From contig NC_091093.1 of NCBI RefSeq assembly GCF_024713975.1, positions 5,739,001-5,803,000 of the forward strand: a stretch of 64,000 nucleotides of DNA. Reading direction: 5' to 3'. Position numbers and translations under genes: made by a program. The first letter of the stretch is position 1. Every line of letters starts with the position of its first letter. This document shows, piece by piece, positions 34,239 through 47,773 of this stretch. The notes beneath the pieces are model-generated. The model saw nothing but the letters and a program-made list of their open reading frames with translations, had not been told where the DNA came from and ran no database searches. This DNA is from Paralichthys olivaceus (taxonomy: Eukaryota; Chordata; Actinopteri; Pleuronectiformes; Paralichthyidae).

Positions 34239-37200
34239 TTGATGTGTGTGAGGGAGTGTGTGTATGCGTTGTGTGGTCGCCCTGACCATCTCTCAGTCAG
34301 CCTGTAGACGAGGTCAATCCCTAGACACTGTCATCACTTCCACACTGATTATACATCTCCTGCCTTCAAAATGTAGTTTCTCAGAGGGTGTCAACGACGC
34401 CTCATCCTGTTACCCCCCCCACACAAGCTCACAACTCACATCTGAATGTATGTGCTGTGTGTGTGTGCGCGGGAGTGTGAGTGCATGTGCAGATTTAGGA
34501 AAGTCTTAATAAGTCTGGTTTACATTTCAGCGGGGACTCTGTCAGAAGATTAGAACACATTAAGGATGATGGAGTGTGAAAGGCAAAAGTCATCTTGTTC
34601 TCCGAGTGACAAAGATTAATGGTTGTCTCTGACCTCTGAGTAAACTGTGAGCTGGTGGCTGACTCTCACCAAATAAAGTTTGGGAGTCATTCACTTCAGA
34701 CTTCTTGAAGATGAACTGTGTGATCAGAATTAATGAGCATCCAAATGGTCTTAAGGAAAGAAAAAAGATCCTTGCTGAATTTAAAATGCCATTAAGTGCT
34801 GTCTGCAATGGTTATGGCTTTGCTGATGAGAACAACATAAGCATTCACACAGGGTTTTAGAAGAGTGCAAGAGAATGTGGCAATTAATATCTCCCTCTAT
34901 TCAGGCATTTAATGAAAATATTATGGTGCACCAATAGAAACACATTTCTGTCTCTTGATGTACAACTTCATTTGTTTTAAATTCCCTCATCCTTTAAAAG
35001 TGAAGCTTAATGTACATTATTCCCAGGCGATCAATTAAACCCAGTCAGATTCTCTTTCAACCAACATAGAGAAATAAATAATGTTTTGACTTATAATAAA
35101 AAACTGTATTAATCTGTTCCATTCATATCAAATAATTATTTATAGAAAAAGACATAAATAATTGTTTTTTGCTTTAAACACGGCCCTCTTCACTGAAATG
35201 ACACTTCAGTATTTGTTAGTAGCTACTGATGCAGACAGAATGTGGAACCTCATACGTCAACTGTTTTTCTGTGGTGACTGGTTTGGGGTGTTGGGGTGTT
35301 GATAATATATGGGGCCTTGTGTAGTCCATGATAGAGAGTAACAGTTATCAACTATTCCCAACAAGTAGTTAGTTAGTGGATTAATCACAGGGGACACATG
35401 TTGGCTAACCCCTGCCAATGTGTGAGAAAGAGACAAGATGTTTAATGATCAATGATAGGACGCTAAACGAATTCTCTGACTGTCGTCTCCCGTCCTCGAC
35501 TCTGTTGGCGCTCGTCCTCTTGCTTCATGTGTGCTGATTTAGTCCCCAGTGTTAAAGTCACACATGACAACTGCTTATCACTAACAGCAATGCCCCCTGC
35601 TGCATATCTCCTGTAAATGCCCCTGCCACTGCTTTATTCCTGTACCGGGCTAAACCCACAGATGTCTAATAAAACTGTTCACAGTGTTAACTTATGGGTT
35701 TGAAAGTCGACTAGATGAGTCGTCTGTGACACAGTACTAGACTACACTACTACAAACTGTTCTGTTACAGTATTTGGATTAACAAGGCAGAAAGTCTGAC
35801 TAAGACGACTGGTACTCACGGTCAACAAACGAGGTAAAGAGCATGCGGAACCGGCTGAGTCGACTCTTCTCATCGGCCCACATTCGCACAACTCCCACGC
35901 CGTTATCCAACATCACGTCATTGGCCACGGTGCTACAGAACTTGGCCTTGAGGTTCTCGATGGCACTGCTGCCGTCGTACACGGCTACAAAGTTCTTCTT
36001 GCACTCATTAGAGTGTTCCATCTGGTACTCCATGAAGCGCAGGTAGATCTGCAGACAAGACAGGGGATGGAAATCAGTGTGGAGGCAAACAAATGCCACA
36101 ACGCCACCGGGTCTTTAGTGTCACCTCACAGCTGTCTGAACATAATCAGCAGCTGTGCACTTTATGAGGGCAAATACATGAAAAAATATGCTTTAACTGA
36201 ATGGAGTAGAAGAGAGTCTCTGGAGTGCACTGGGATAGGAACAGGTTTTACAGTTTAGAAGATACTCCGACAGACAAATCAAATAACAACCAAGTAAATC
36301 AAATCTAATTTGCGATGCAAGCATGCATTATTCACATACTGATGGCTGGCTACTTAATTAATCTTTCAAAAATATCTGACTGAGTCCTCCCTGCTCTGTC
36401 TCCCTCATCATGTCTCAAATCAGAGAAGACCACAGGGACTGAAGAGCAGTGAACTGAACAGTGGAACTGTGAATGCTGCAGTGATCTACCAGAAGGAAAT
36501 TCAGGCCCGTTTCATGATGCTGAAATGTTCACATGACACACAAAAGTTCCTTATTTCTAAGATGTGATGATAATTATCCAACCACAACTGCTTAGTAAAT
36601 CAGTTTGATAATGTGATTATCGGCTACTTTATGGCTGATAAGGATTTCGTGAAGGTTTAACAGTTCACTGGAACCAATTTCTCAGTCACTGAATATATCA
36701 TTTTTCTCAGCAAACATCTTAACTTGTCAGCAGGTGTAAAAAAAAACACTGGCGTAACTAATAACATTAACTGGCTCATCTAAATGGAAGGCATCATTAA
36801 TAATGTTAATAATTACAACACATTATGGTGGGTGATGGTGTGGCAAAGATATGTAGTGAAAGACAGGACAGCATCTCTCTCTATTCTCTGTTGCCATGCA
36901 ATGAAATTAACTATATGTTATAAATGAGGAGTCAAACTGTCCTGACCAATATTTATATCTTGCAAAACAACCACTGAGTAAATAATGCATTTAATGTGTC
37001 TAGTGTGTGTCCTTTAAAAGATTTGTATCAATTGCTTGAAGTCAAAGTATTCATCATTTATTCATGTTTTTACAATATATAATCATCTGAAACGATAAAT
37101 TGTTATGTTTGTGTTGGAATGAGCCCTTGACACTGGGAGCAGGACCTCTTCCACAGTGCCCAATACTTTGCACCGTCATGTTTCTATACTAGCCCTGACA

Positions 37201-40200
37201 ACCAGATACTGGAAAAAAGGACTTTATGTTTTTACCTTACCTGAAGGCAGGAGCGAGTCTAGGATCCGACTCTTAGGGGTGCTCAGCCACTAGTATGTGA
37301 CATGTATATACGTGTACTCCCTTCTCTCGCTGATCTCAGTAGACATGGCTGGTTCTATCTGCTGTACAACATTGCGATGTGAAAGAAGTCTTTATAGCTG
37401 TAACAGCAAATTAGACTTTCTGAAACATGCTCATTGCCTTTCTTCAATTCTAAACCCCACCATTCACAAATACCCCCTTTGTAAGACTTTTACAAAATAC
37501 CCGCATAAGCCGCATTTTTCCAAGAGGAGTATTCCATCCATTTAAAGCTCTGGAACCAGTTTTGTTGGAAGGCTCTTTTTTAGGAACCACACTGGTCATG
37601 CTCGAGCACCCCTATAATAGGCTAAACTCGCCTATGCCTGAAGGCCACTTAAGGTTCTCCTTCATGCTTGTGAAAGGAGGAGTGAGGGGAGCAACCTCAC
37701 TTTTGTTCACATTCTATTATGTCGGTAACTTACATGAACACCACTGTGACCGGTGACCTGGTTGCACCGCAGTGTCGTGAGTTAGCCTCAGATGAAATGC
37801 GCACATTAAGCACACAGGCACCTGTAACCATGCAGCAGTCAAGTAGCTGCTCTTATGTTGCTGCTGAATGTGCTGCTCTGTTCCTTCTGCTCTGCTGAGC
37901 TAATATCTGGTTAGGCAACTCAGTGCTGCTGCTAAATTCAGATCCTCTTCACTGCTGCATCACATTGCACATGTCGGACCAGTGAAAACTGTGGGCGACA
38001 AATCTGTGTCTGTGTGAGAGGAGTGTGTGTTAGTCATGCACTTATGTTCACTTGTGTATGTATAAAATGCTACTCTGTATACACATGTGTAATTGCTTAC
38101 GGAGCTGTAAGTGACAGTGCATTATGTAATTTGTGACTGAATGTGTACATCTGCTCTTTTATACTTCATTAGATCTGCATGAATTTGTGTTTGTGTGGGT
38201 ATATTATGGCCAGTGAATAGCATATCAGTGCGCTGATGACTCATTTAGTCATGAGGGAGAAACAGAGCGGCTATAAACTGAGGCTAGCCCGGCTATGGTT
38301 ATCATTTCAGTGGGATTTCAGAAGTCCTCTCATAAAAATCAAAAATTATGAGAACACATCAGTAGGCTTTCACATGGGCTTGAAAATGTACTTATGAATC
38401 TCCAGGGCTGTATTTTGTACATAAAATTGATTTGTCTGTGTTGTCCCATGACGCCTTTCTGTGTATTCACACTGCTCACACCCTTCATGTATTGAATTAC
38501 GATCAAAACAATAGGAGAGGATTTGTTCCCAGTGACTGGAGCACACAATGATACTACGGCACATGCACTCACTCAAAATGCTTGAATGAGGAAAACCACT
38601 TTAGGCTTTTTTTATCTACATCCATTTGACTGGTTATTTAATTACTTAATTAATTTATTTTGGAACAGAACAGATCTAAATGTTATTCCTCAATGAAACA
38701 AAGTCAGATGGTAGAGGGAGATGTCAGACAAATCCTTTCTCTAATCGCATTTGAAAAATGCACTGACCTCATTAACTTTGTTTCACATTCATTATCTAGA
38801 CAGTGGTCATTGCAGTCCACACAGACAGTCAGACCTCTCAGTATCAGCTACAGTTGTGTGGCATGCAACGTAGATCTCTATCTAACGTGAGAAACTTTCT
38901 TTTATTGTTGGGGTCACGGCTAATGCAATTGAATCTTGCAGGTTAAAGTTCACCAGAGATGAAATCCATATGAAGCCCCGCTGCACATTTTCTTCGCCAC
39001 AAAAAGCGAATGTTTTATTCTCTCCCCGGCTCTCAGAGATTGGAAGTGAACAAGAAGACTTTCTCTTTCTGTTCCATTCACCGATGCTACATTCGAGCCT
39101 TCATTGCTCAGGGATGGAAGGACGCATTCGTCAGCCACCTTTGAAAAAGCCTTCGAAGTGGGACAGTGACGCAATCGAACGCATCTGAATCTGTTGTGCA
39201 TGAGAGCAATGTTTGTGTGTGTGCGTGACTGCGCGTGGACCTCTGCTACCACCATAGATTAAACTAACTATGTGGGAAACCCTGGAACACTGTAAAGTGC
39301 AGAAACAACTTGACAGATGGAAACACATTGAAAGTAGACAGGGTGAGTTTAGCGTCAAGGAAATTCTGAGCGGTTCCTCTTCTCCATTATATTTAGAGCA
39401 TCACCCCACTTAATGAGAACATTTCAAAATCATTTTCCTTTTTTCAATAGTGAGAGAAGATTGTATATCACTTGTTCTGCTGTTTACCCTGATAACACTA
39501 ATTAAAAAACATTAAGGCGTTGACCAAACAGATTTCTGAGCTGGGTCTGAACAAAGCTTTTAAAAGGCACTGAGGAAGATGTGCACTTAACGTTTCACTG
39601 TCTTCATGAATACTGAAACATAACTGAGAAAAATGGTACTGATGTGTCAAATGTAAAATTTAAAAATCCAACATGTTCAGTCTTTCAGTGGAGCCGGTAT
39701 CAGTGGCTTTAACAAATACCCCCCAAAGAGATGAATATCTGTCATTGAGTGTTTTAACAGTGAGAAGTCGGGATGTTCAGAGATTTTATATAAGATCTAC
39801 ATTTAAAGGTTCAGAGTGTAGAATTTAGTGATATCTAGTGGTGAAATTACACGTTGCAGCTGAACACCCCTCACCTCACCCTCACATTCCAAACATGAAA
39901 AAGAACCTGTGGTAGCTTCAGTTGTCATAAAAACTCAAAAGGTGTTTAGTTTGTCCAGTCTGGACTAATGTAAAAAACATGGTGGCCTCCATAGAGAGGA
40001 GCCCCTGGATGTCAATATAAAGTATTTAAATATAAAGGACCTTTTCTGGGGTAAAGAAAACTACAATTCATACAATTTTGATGAAACACACTATTAAAAA
40101 CATCATGAGGATTATTCTACATTAAATTTGTGCCAATAGATCCCTTTCAGATTCCCTAAATCTTACACACTGGACCTTTAATAAATTAAGTCCTGTATTT

Positions 40201-42630
40201 GTTTTGTCCAAATCAAACCAAAGACCAGACTTACAGACCTTACTTTTTATAGCAAACATGAGCCACAACATCCTCCCCACCACTTGATGTTCTCTCATAC
40301 TGACCTTGGACTGAGGGGGAGCCCTGATGGTCCAGATACAATCCAGAGCATCACCAGGCTTCACTCGTTCTTCCTCTTCCACCTGACTGGAGCGAATAAT
40401 CCCATCCCATCCGCCGATTTCAAACTGACAGTCTGGAGGAAGACAGAAGAAATGTGAAGGAGAGGAAAGAAGAAAAGGTGTGTGAGAGAGGAAGGGGTCG
40501 CACAGAGGTACACGAGTAACAAAAAAGAAGAAGGAGGAGGCGAAAACAGAGAAACAGAGTGAGGAGCAGAAAATAAAGAGGAAAAAGTTTAGAGTGAGGT
40601 GAAGAGCATCACAAACAGGGAGAGATGAAGGATTTTATTTAGAGATGTAAAGAATTTAAGGTGGAGCTGAAGTGAGCGCAGCAGATTAGGACAAAAAGAC
40701 AACAATAAGACAGCAAGGCAGGAAGAGAATCGCAGGATAAAAGAGGTGTGTGTTCTTTAATGTGTTTGAATTTGTGCACTTGTGTTTGTGTGTCACTTCA
40801 TTTTATGTAAAATTGGGCTTGTCAAGGTACATTTGTGTATTCAGCATTCACGTCAGAGACAGAGATCGCCTCTGATTAACTTCCAAACACAGAGGAGCTC
40901 TTCAAAAAGGATCAAAATATTGAAGAGCTTACCTGGGATGGGGTTTAGCAGTCCACCCACGTGCAGATGGAAATCAGGGTCTGAAATGATAAGATTTGGA
41001 GGCACATCACTCTCAATCCACACGGCAGAAATGCGTAAGCAGAGAACACAAGATAAGATCCTGTTAAGGGAGGCCAGATAAAGCCGAAAAGGGTCTGTGT
41101 GAAGCCAATATCTGTCGCACGATGGGAGATGCTGATTTCTAGGTTTATTGGGTTCAGATTCAGGAGGCGCTGAACATGTGTTTGCTGAAAAGCAAGAAAA
41201 ACAAAAGGAAAGAGGCCAAAGGTGTTTGAAATATTGGAAACTGCATGAGTGATCTGTGGATGTCAAGCCTGCTGATGTTCTGTCATTTTTATTGATGATG
41301 CACACAAAGCAGAAACATTGTGTTCTGTCACACTGAGGTTGGTTTGGTAACACATATTTTTACGCTCCTCAGTTGATTTGTTTGTGACCATCACCGCAAA
41401 ATCAACATCGACCAACAATTGGTGAAACTTTCTTCAAAGCAGAGCTGCATGAGAGTCTCTCTCTCTCTCTCTCTTGCTCCTGCCAACACACGCACACACA
41501 TAAACCCAGACTGGGTAGACGTGATTTAGTCTTCACAAACACAAATGACAGTTGTATTTATTTGCATATAGAGCGGGGAAGTGAGATCCAAAGTGGTGGC
41601 CATAGGAGACACATTCAGGATGCATTTTAATGACAGGTGGGAACACAATGCTGTCACTTTAGATCTGATCTTTCAGGAAGGATGTTTAATACCAGGGTGG
41701 AACAGGGACTTTTTCAAAGAAAATGATAACCAGATGCAGTTCAATACATATTTTACTCAAAACCTTGGATATGGAGTTACAGTAACACAGTTTGGGTGTA
41801 AATACCTGCAATGAAGGTGTACTTGATGCGGAAACCAAGACCCTCCAGCTCCTCATCACTGGTGAACTTGATCCACATGAAACGTCCCGTTGACGTGACC
41901 AGGCCTGGGTTCTTTCCACCACAAAAGCGATCAATCAGCGGTGAGAACCCAAACGGCCCATCACGGATTTCTATGTGATCAAAGCGGCACTCAAAAGAGG
42001 GCTCAATGTAGTAATTTTTATCGAAAGCCAGCTGAATCCTTTGTCTAGGGAGAGCTGTGGTGAACAATGGAGAGAGGAGAAAGAGAGAAAATAACAGGGG
42101 GAACAATTTATGAAAAGAATAATATTAAATGTTGTTTTTACAGGATAAACGGACGTCTGTGGAGGCTACTATCATAAAGCCTTATCCAGCCAATGAATGT
42201 GCAGCATGGCATCATGAAGGGATGCACTTTGCCATATGTGACTTTTACTGAATGTTAGTGTTCCTTACAGCTTCATTCAAATCTAAAAGGATATATTTAT
42301 AGAAAGAGTCACAATGATCGACATTTATTTACATGCAGGAAAATTGTTTCATTCATTGTTGTAAAAACTATTATGAACAAATTTCTAATAGCAAAAGCAT
42401 GAAAGAACACAGTCAGTTAAAATCTCACCATGATGGTGTTTTAAACATGAACAAGAAGGTGCATATTCTCATTTGCAAGCATGCGTCACATCATGCACAG
42501 CACCAAACACAAACAGTAACACAGTCTGACATGCAAGCATCATTGTGTCTGAGTCTCCAGAACACTGTGAACACAGCGTGAACTGCAATTCACAAGTTCA
42601 TCTGTCATGCAGATCCAGAATAAGAGTATT

Positions 42631-42696
<66 letters not shown>

Positions 42697-43064
42697 ACAG
42701 AGGAAGTATTTGTCAAGGGCAAGTTGAGCCTGCCTTAGGAGATGAATCATACTAAATAAAGATGCTGGTGATGGGGAGGCTGTGAATCATGGTGAAACCA
42801 AACATGCCCCATTAAAGAATAAAAAGAGCGAGGTCAAGGATGGAACCTGTGTATATGTTACACATGCGTGGAACTGAAGTAAAGTAATACGGAACAATCT
42901 CTTCTCTCTGTGTGACTCTGTGTCTCACTTCTTGTCTTGTTATTTGTTATCCCTCTTTGCTTGAATGAGCAGCTTGCACTCCTGCACTTCCTGCTCTCTG
43001 TCTATTCCTTCCCTGGTGTGTTGAGTCTCATTCTCATGTGTAACTTTCAATCTCACACAATCTG

Positions 43065-43125
<61 letters not shown>

Positions 43126-46100
43126 CATGCACGTCACAGCTTGATAGAGAAAGCGCATCAAGTCTAATCACTCGATCTATTGAGATGATGAACTGGGGGA
43201 CACGACACAATCAATGATCATCACCAACCACAAATTATGATTACAAAGCAATCTGATTAGCACTTTCGCCAAATGTGAGCATCTCTCGGTTGCTATAAGA
43301 GGCAGAACAAAAAGCTCAGCACTGCAGCTCGGATATGAATATGACTAAGACCATTCAAGAACGAATACAAGCAAATGATAGGTTCCATCTGTCGCCTCCC
43401 AGACTGACTGTGGTGTGCCACTGCACCCACCCCACTGGGCTGACTGTGACAGTCACTGCTTATTCTTCATAGATGGACCTGGGCATGCTTTGTCCACAGG
43501 GGGAGCCCTTGAGCCATTTGTAAAATCTATTGCCCACCATGGCAATGAAGAATCCCAAGCACACATCTCATCTGCATGAAAGGCAGCTCTTTACCCTCAT
43601 TGACAAACAGGTCCTCAATTTATTATGAAAACAAATTAAACCAAGGTCCCAGACCTCGTCGCCTATAGCTGCTAATGATGCTTTTCATTATGCTTCCAGT
43701 GCAGCAGGTCACTAATGTACTGATGGATGTGATTATTGGTGATAAATGCTTCAGTGTTGACAAGGGTTTTTGCAAATCAGAGTATACACTGTCAAATCTA
43801 AATCATGTGGCAATTCTTCCATCTCTTTTTATGTTTCATTCAAAAGCTGAGTCTTCTAGCACACGCTGCCAATAGAGAAGAACACAGCACCAGCCCGATG
43901 AGGCTATAAGTCAGGGATAAGCACAATGCGCTGCTTTCCATCATTTTCAAAAGAGCTTTAAATGTGAGGTGGAAAAAAAATTCAGGATGGCTCATTCAGA
44001 AAATGTCAGACTTGTTGCCCTCCAGAAAAAAGAAGAGAAAATCAGATAGGGGCAAGGTTATATAAAACAATGTCAGTCAGACTAATGACATTCACTAAAA
44101 GAGGCAATATGCTGAAAGGCAGGAAACCATGTCAGCTGCTCTGCTACCAACAGAAAATGAAGTGTTCAGATGAATAAAAAGAGCCAGTTGTACCTTCCAG
44201 GATGTAGACACACTCCTTGTTGGGTGGGTAGGTGTTGGGGTAGTTTGGCGACGTGAACACCCCACCATTGATGTTACGCACCCACGTGCCACAGTCATTT
44301 TGGTTGGCGCTCTGGGCGCCATGTTCGCTCTGGACATCTGAAAGCAGAAAGGACAACAAACAGACAGATTGATTATTGAGCTGGGGGATGAATGAGGGAG
44401 AGAGTTGAAGGAGGGTTGGAAATAAAAAGGACAAAAAGAACAAACATATAGTGAATAAAGAGGCACGAAAGGAAGGACTGAAATGAGAAAGGAGCCATTT
44501 TGTCTTATGGTACAAGTAAAGACACCTCCTCCTAATTTCAGACCGAGTCAGTTTGGGCATAACAACATTAATAGAAGAGAAATGTACTCAAGCTTGAGCT
44601 TACCTTTAGATCTCTGTGCCAGAGCGAAACCCTCTTCTATTAGGAAGAAGAGTACCCACGCTATAAAGAAGAGATATTACACATTAGCTACAGGTGACAT
44701 AAAACGGACTTTAAATCTTTATGTTCAGCCTATTTAGCAACCACAGAATGAGTATGTGTCGCCATGTGCAGTATTGATTTCAGCAGACCTTGACGAATAG
44801 TGAGCACAATATATATCGATTCAGTCGGAAGTAAATGTCTGACGGAGTTGGTAAATTTAAAAAAAGCAATTCTGAGAAAAAAGGAGGAGAAAGGAGAGAA
44901 AAGATAATCCTATGATGTAGAATGTATTAGTATTGTAAATGTCATCACATCAATGCCAATAGAATTCAGGAATGAGCAGTGGTGAAACACATCCTGCATT
45001 TAGTGATGAGTCATCTTGTAAAAGACAAATGAATAAGACGGAACAATTGGGCAGTTGCAAATGCTGAAGTTAAGATTTTAACTGTGGACCAGTGGGTTGA
45101 GTAAAGTAAAACATTGAGGTCCCTGACAGGCCCTTTGCTTTGCATGCAACAGTCCAACACAATTACACAGTTACATTACATACATAGTTATAATTTATTT
45201 AAGAAAACATTAGCAGAAGTAACAAAGGACAGTCTGTATGTGTCAGTGCTCCCATTAAGTCCTCAGCCATGATGGGACGTCAACATTTAATAGATGCCAT
45301 AGGTCCAACTGTCTGTGCCTTTGCCTAAGCGATGGCCCTCACTTCAAACAGATGCTCAAGATCCCGAAGGACAGAACCAGTAATCTAATGGCACAGCTGG
45401 ACAATCTTTACTAGTTTGTTCCTGTTTGTACAGCTGACTCTCAAACCAGCAAACCACAGAGAAAGAAAGTAGAGACAAAAGAAGAAAAAAACATTTTCAT
45501 CACTGTCAACTGTCGCCCTTTAACTAAATGAAATCATATTGTTTAGTGTTACTCACCAACTATTGATATTCACCAATCTTTACTTGTTATCTTCTATATG
45601 TCAGCTCCCTGGCGCACAGCATTAAGAACTCTTCTCATCCATCTATTACATTTTGGCTGCATGGGTCAGTTCTCATTGGACTGAACTATGGCTGCAAATG
45701 ATTATTTTCCAGACTGACTTCCAGATGAACTGATTGTTGGTTCTCAATTCTCAATTCATTAATCAGTCTCAGCTTATCAGTATTATCTTTAGCATTAAAT
45801 CAAAGTGATGGTTGTGTTTTTGGTTGTAACAGTAAATAATATATGTGCAGCTGTTGCTGGGTAACTTACACCTTCGCTTGCCATACTAGCTAAGCGACGG
45901 TTAACAGGAGTAACTAGTAGGTCATTAAAGACAGTTTCAAACCATCACCTCTCATCCACTGATCTGCAGCCTCTGGGCACAAGAAACATAAAGCATCGGT
46001 ATAAAAAACAGGATTACAGGCTCCGAGGATTATAGCTGATGAGGAGACAGGCATTTGGGCTGAACATGACGACAGACAATAGGTGAAATATGTTGCATTA

Positions 46101-47735
46101 CAATGATATCTGCACCGAGGGTGAGCATGTTACAGCTTCTACCACTGGCTCGCTCTGATAAGCTGCTGTAGACCTGATCCCCACTGAGTTCATAATAGGT
46201 TGGCCCACTCACAGCAAATTAGAGAGCGAGCGTGAGCCTGGCACATTGCATAATGGAACCCAGGAAGGAAGGAAGGAAGGAAGGATGGGAGGCTGAGAGA
46301 GAGGGAGAGAAGGAGAGAGTGCGAAAGAGAATGGGGGTCTAATGAAGAAGAATGCATGGTTAACACAAGCCGTGAACACAACTGCACCAGTGGACTGGCA
46401 CATTTCAATGGACTCATTTTGAAATACGCACAATCACCCCACCCCCCAGGCTCCTGGATCCTCACTACTTCTGTCTCCGGTATCGTAGGTGGAAGTATGG
46501 ACCACCACGGGAACATTCACAGAGCAGACCTCCCAAATAACAGGTGGAAGATCTAAGTTTCCACTGGAGCTCTTGTGAAGACAGTCGCTAAAGCTACAGA
46601 AAGAGGGAACTACAGCTGGGCAATAACATAATATAAATACATTTCAATGTAATTTGCATCAATAGCAATATAACAATTAATCACTGTAATGATCATGCAC
46701 AGTGAGGAGCTATAACACATACTGATCTACGTCAGATTCGTAAAATGTTTAACTATTTAACAAGTGTTTGACATACTGTGCTCATAAAGTAGAGCCTTTA
46801 AGAGAAATAATAACCTGACATTTGTCATAATAATTCTCTATTTTGACTGATGTGATTATTTTTTATCTTCATATAATATTTGGCCACATCGTCCAGCTCC
46901 AGCAGGGACACTGTAATCAGCTGCTGACGTCAGACAAGCTATACAGCAAGCAAAATGGGATCAAGTCATCTTTACACACGGCCTCTGGTTGGAAATGCTA
47001 ACAACTCAAACTAACCTGCGCTGCACACAAAATATATTCAATGATGTTCTGCTCCCAGCTACAGAGATAACAGTAAACAAGGAATGACTTAAATGTGCAC
47101 CTTACTGAATGAGAAACTGTGCATGGATGTTGGACATCTAACTGGCCCCTGTGTTAACTGTGGCCCCTTTATGGCCCCTAGTTAGAAAGATCTTATACAT
47201 CCACCACTGCACAAGCTGAGGAGTTGCAACCATTGTCGGTTAAAACCAAGAGAAGAACTTATGAACGTTGATAAATGGATAAAGACAACAAACAGAAACA
47301 AGCACCACACTTTACAAAGCATCTCCATAAACACACTATCTCACAAAAAGCAGCACTCATACTCTGTGTTGTCTTAATCCTCACACACACTTTGCCAAAT
47401 CCACATGATCTAGAGTAGGTGAGGTCTGCAGGACACTTCTTCAACGATACACGGTCTCATCCCACTGAGAGGTTTCACGTGACGCCGGCTCCTCTTAAAT
47501 AAGGACTGGAACAATAACTGTGAGTAACTGGGTCATGTCATTTTACATCTTTTCTCACTTGGGTTCACAAACCAGGGCTGTCACCTGCTGATGCTCGGCC
47601 ACACTGGCTGCAGTTCAGCTGCAGTTCAGCTGCAGAGCTACTGCTGCCAGAGCTGTTCTTACTTAGGGTTTGCCCAGAAGACCATAAACACTGTCATTTT
47701 ACATTTTTACATTGTGTGTGAGTGTGTGTGTGTGT

Positions 47736-47773
<38 letters not shown>

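Larger units (their letters stand above)
36049..40304 (-). other. NETO2 intron 6
   Basis: About 4.3 kb. Contains two inverted-repeat elements (about 37240-37644 and 39803-40181). The rest is AT-rich with nothing recognised. Confidence 0.75.
42055..44193 (-). other. NETO2 intron 3
   Basis: About 2.1 kb with two CA microsatellites (42634-42699 and 43066-43123). No exon or transposon recognised. Confidence 0.8.

Noticed and set aside
40853..41353. Minus-strand 166-codon ORF
   Set aside because: Only 40980-40933 of it is NETO2 exon 5; the rest is intron 4 read through.
44144..44560. Minus-strand 138-codon ORF suggesting a longer NETO2 exon
   Set aside because: Only 44337-44194 is exon; the upstream part is a pyrimidine-rich intron ending in the CTTTCAG acceptor.
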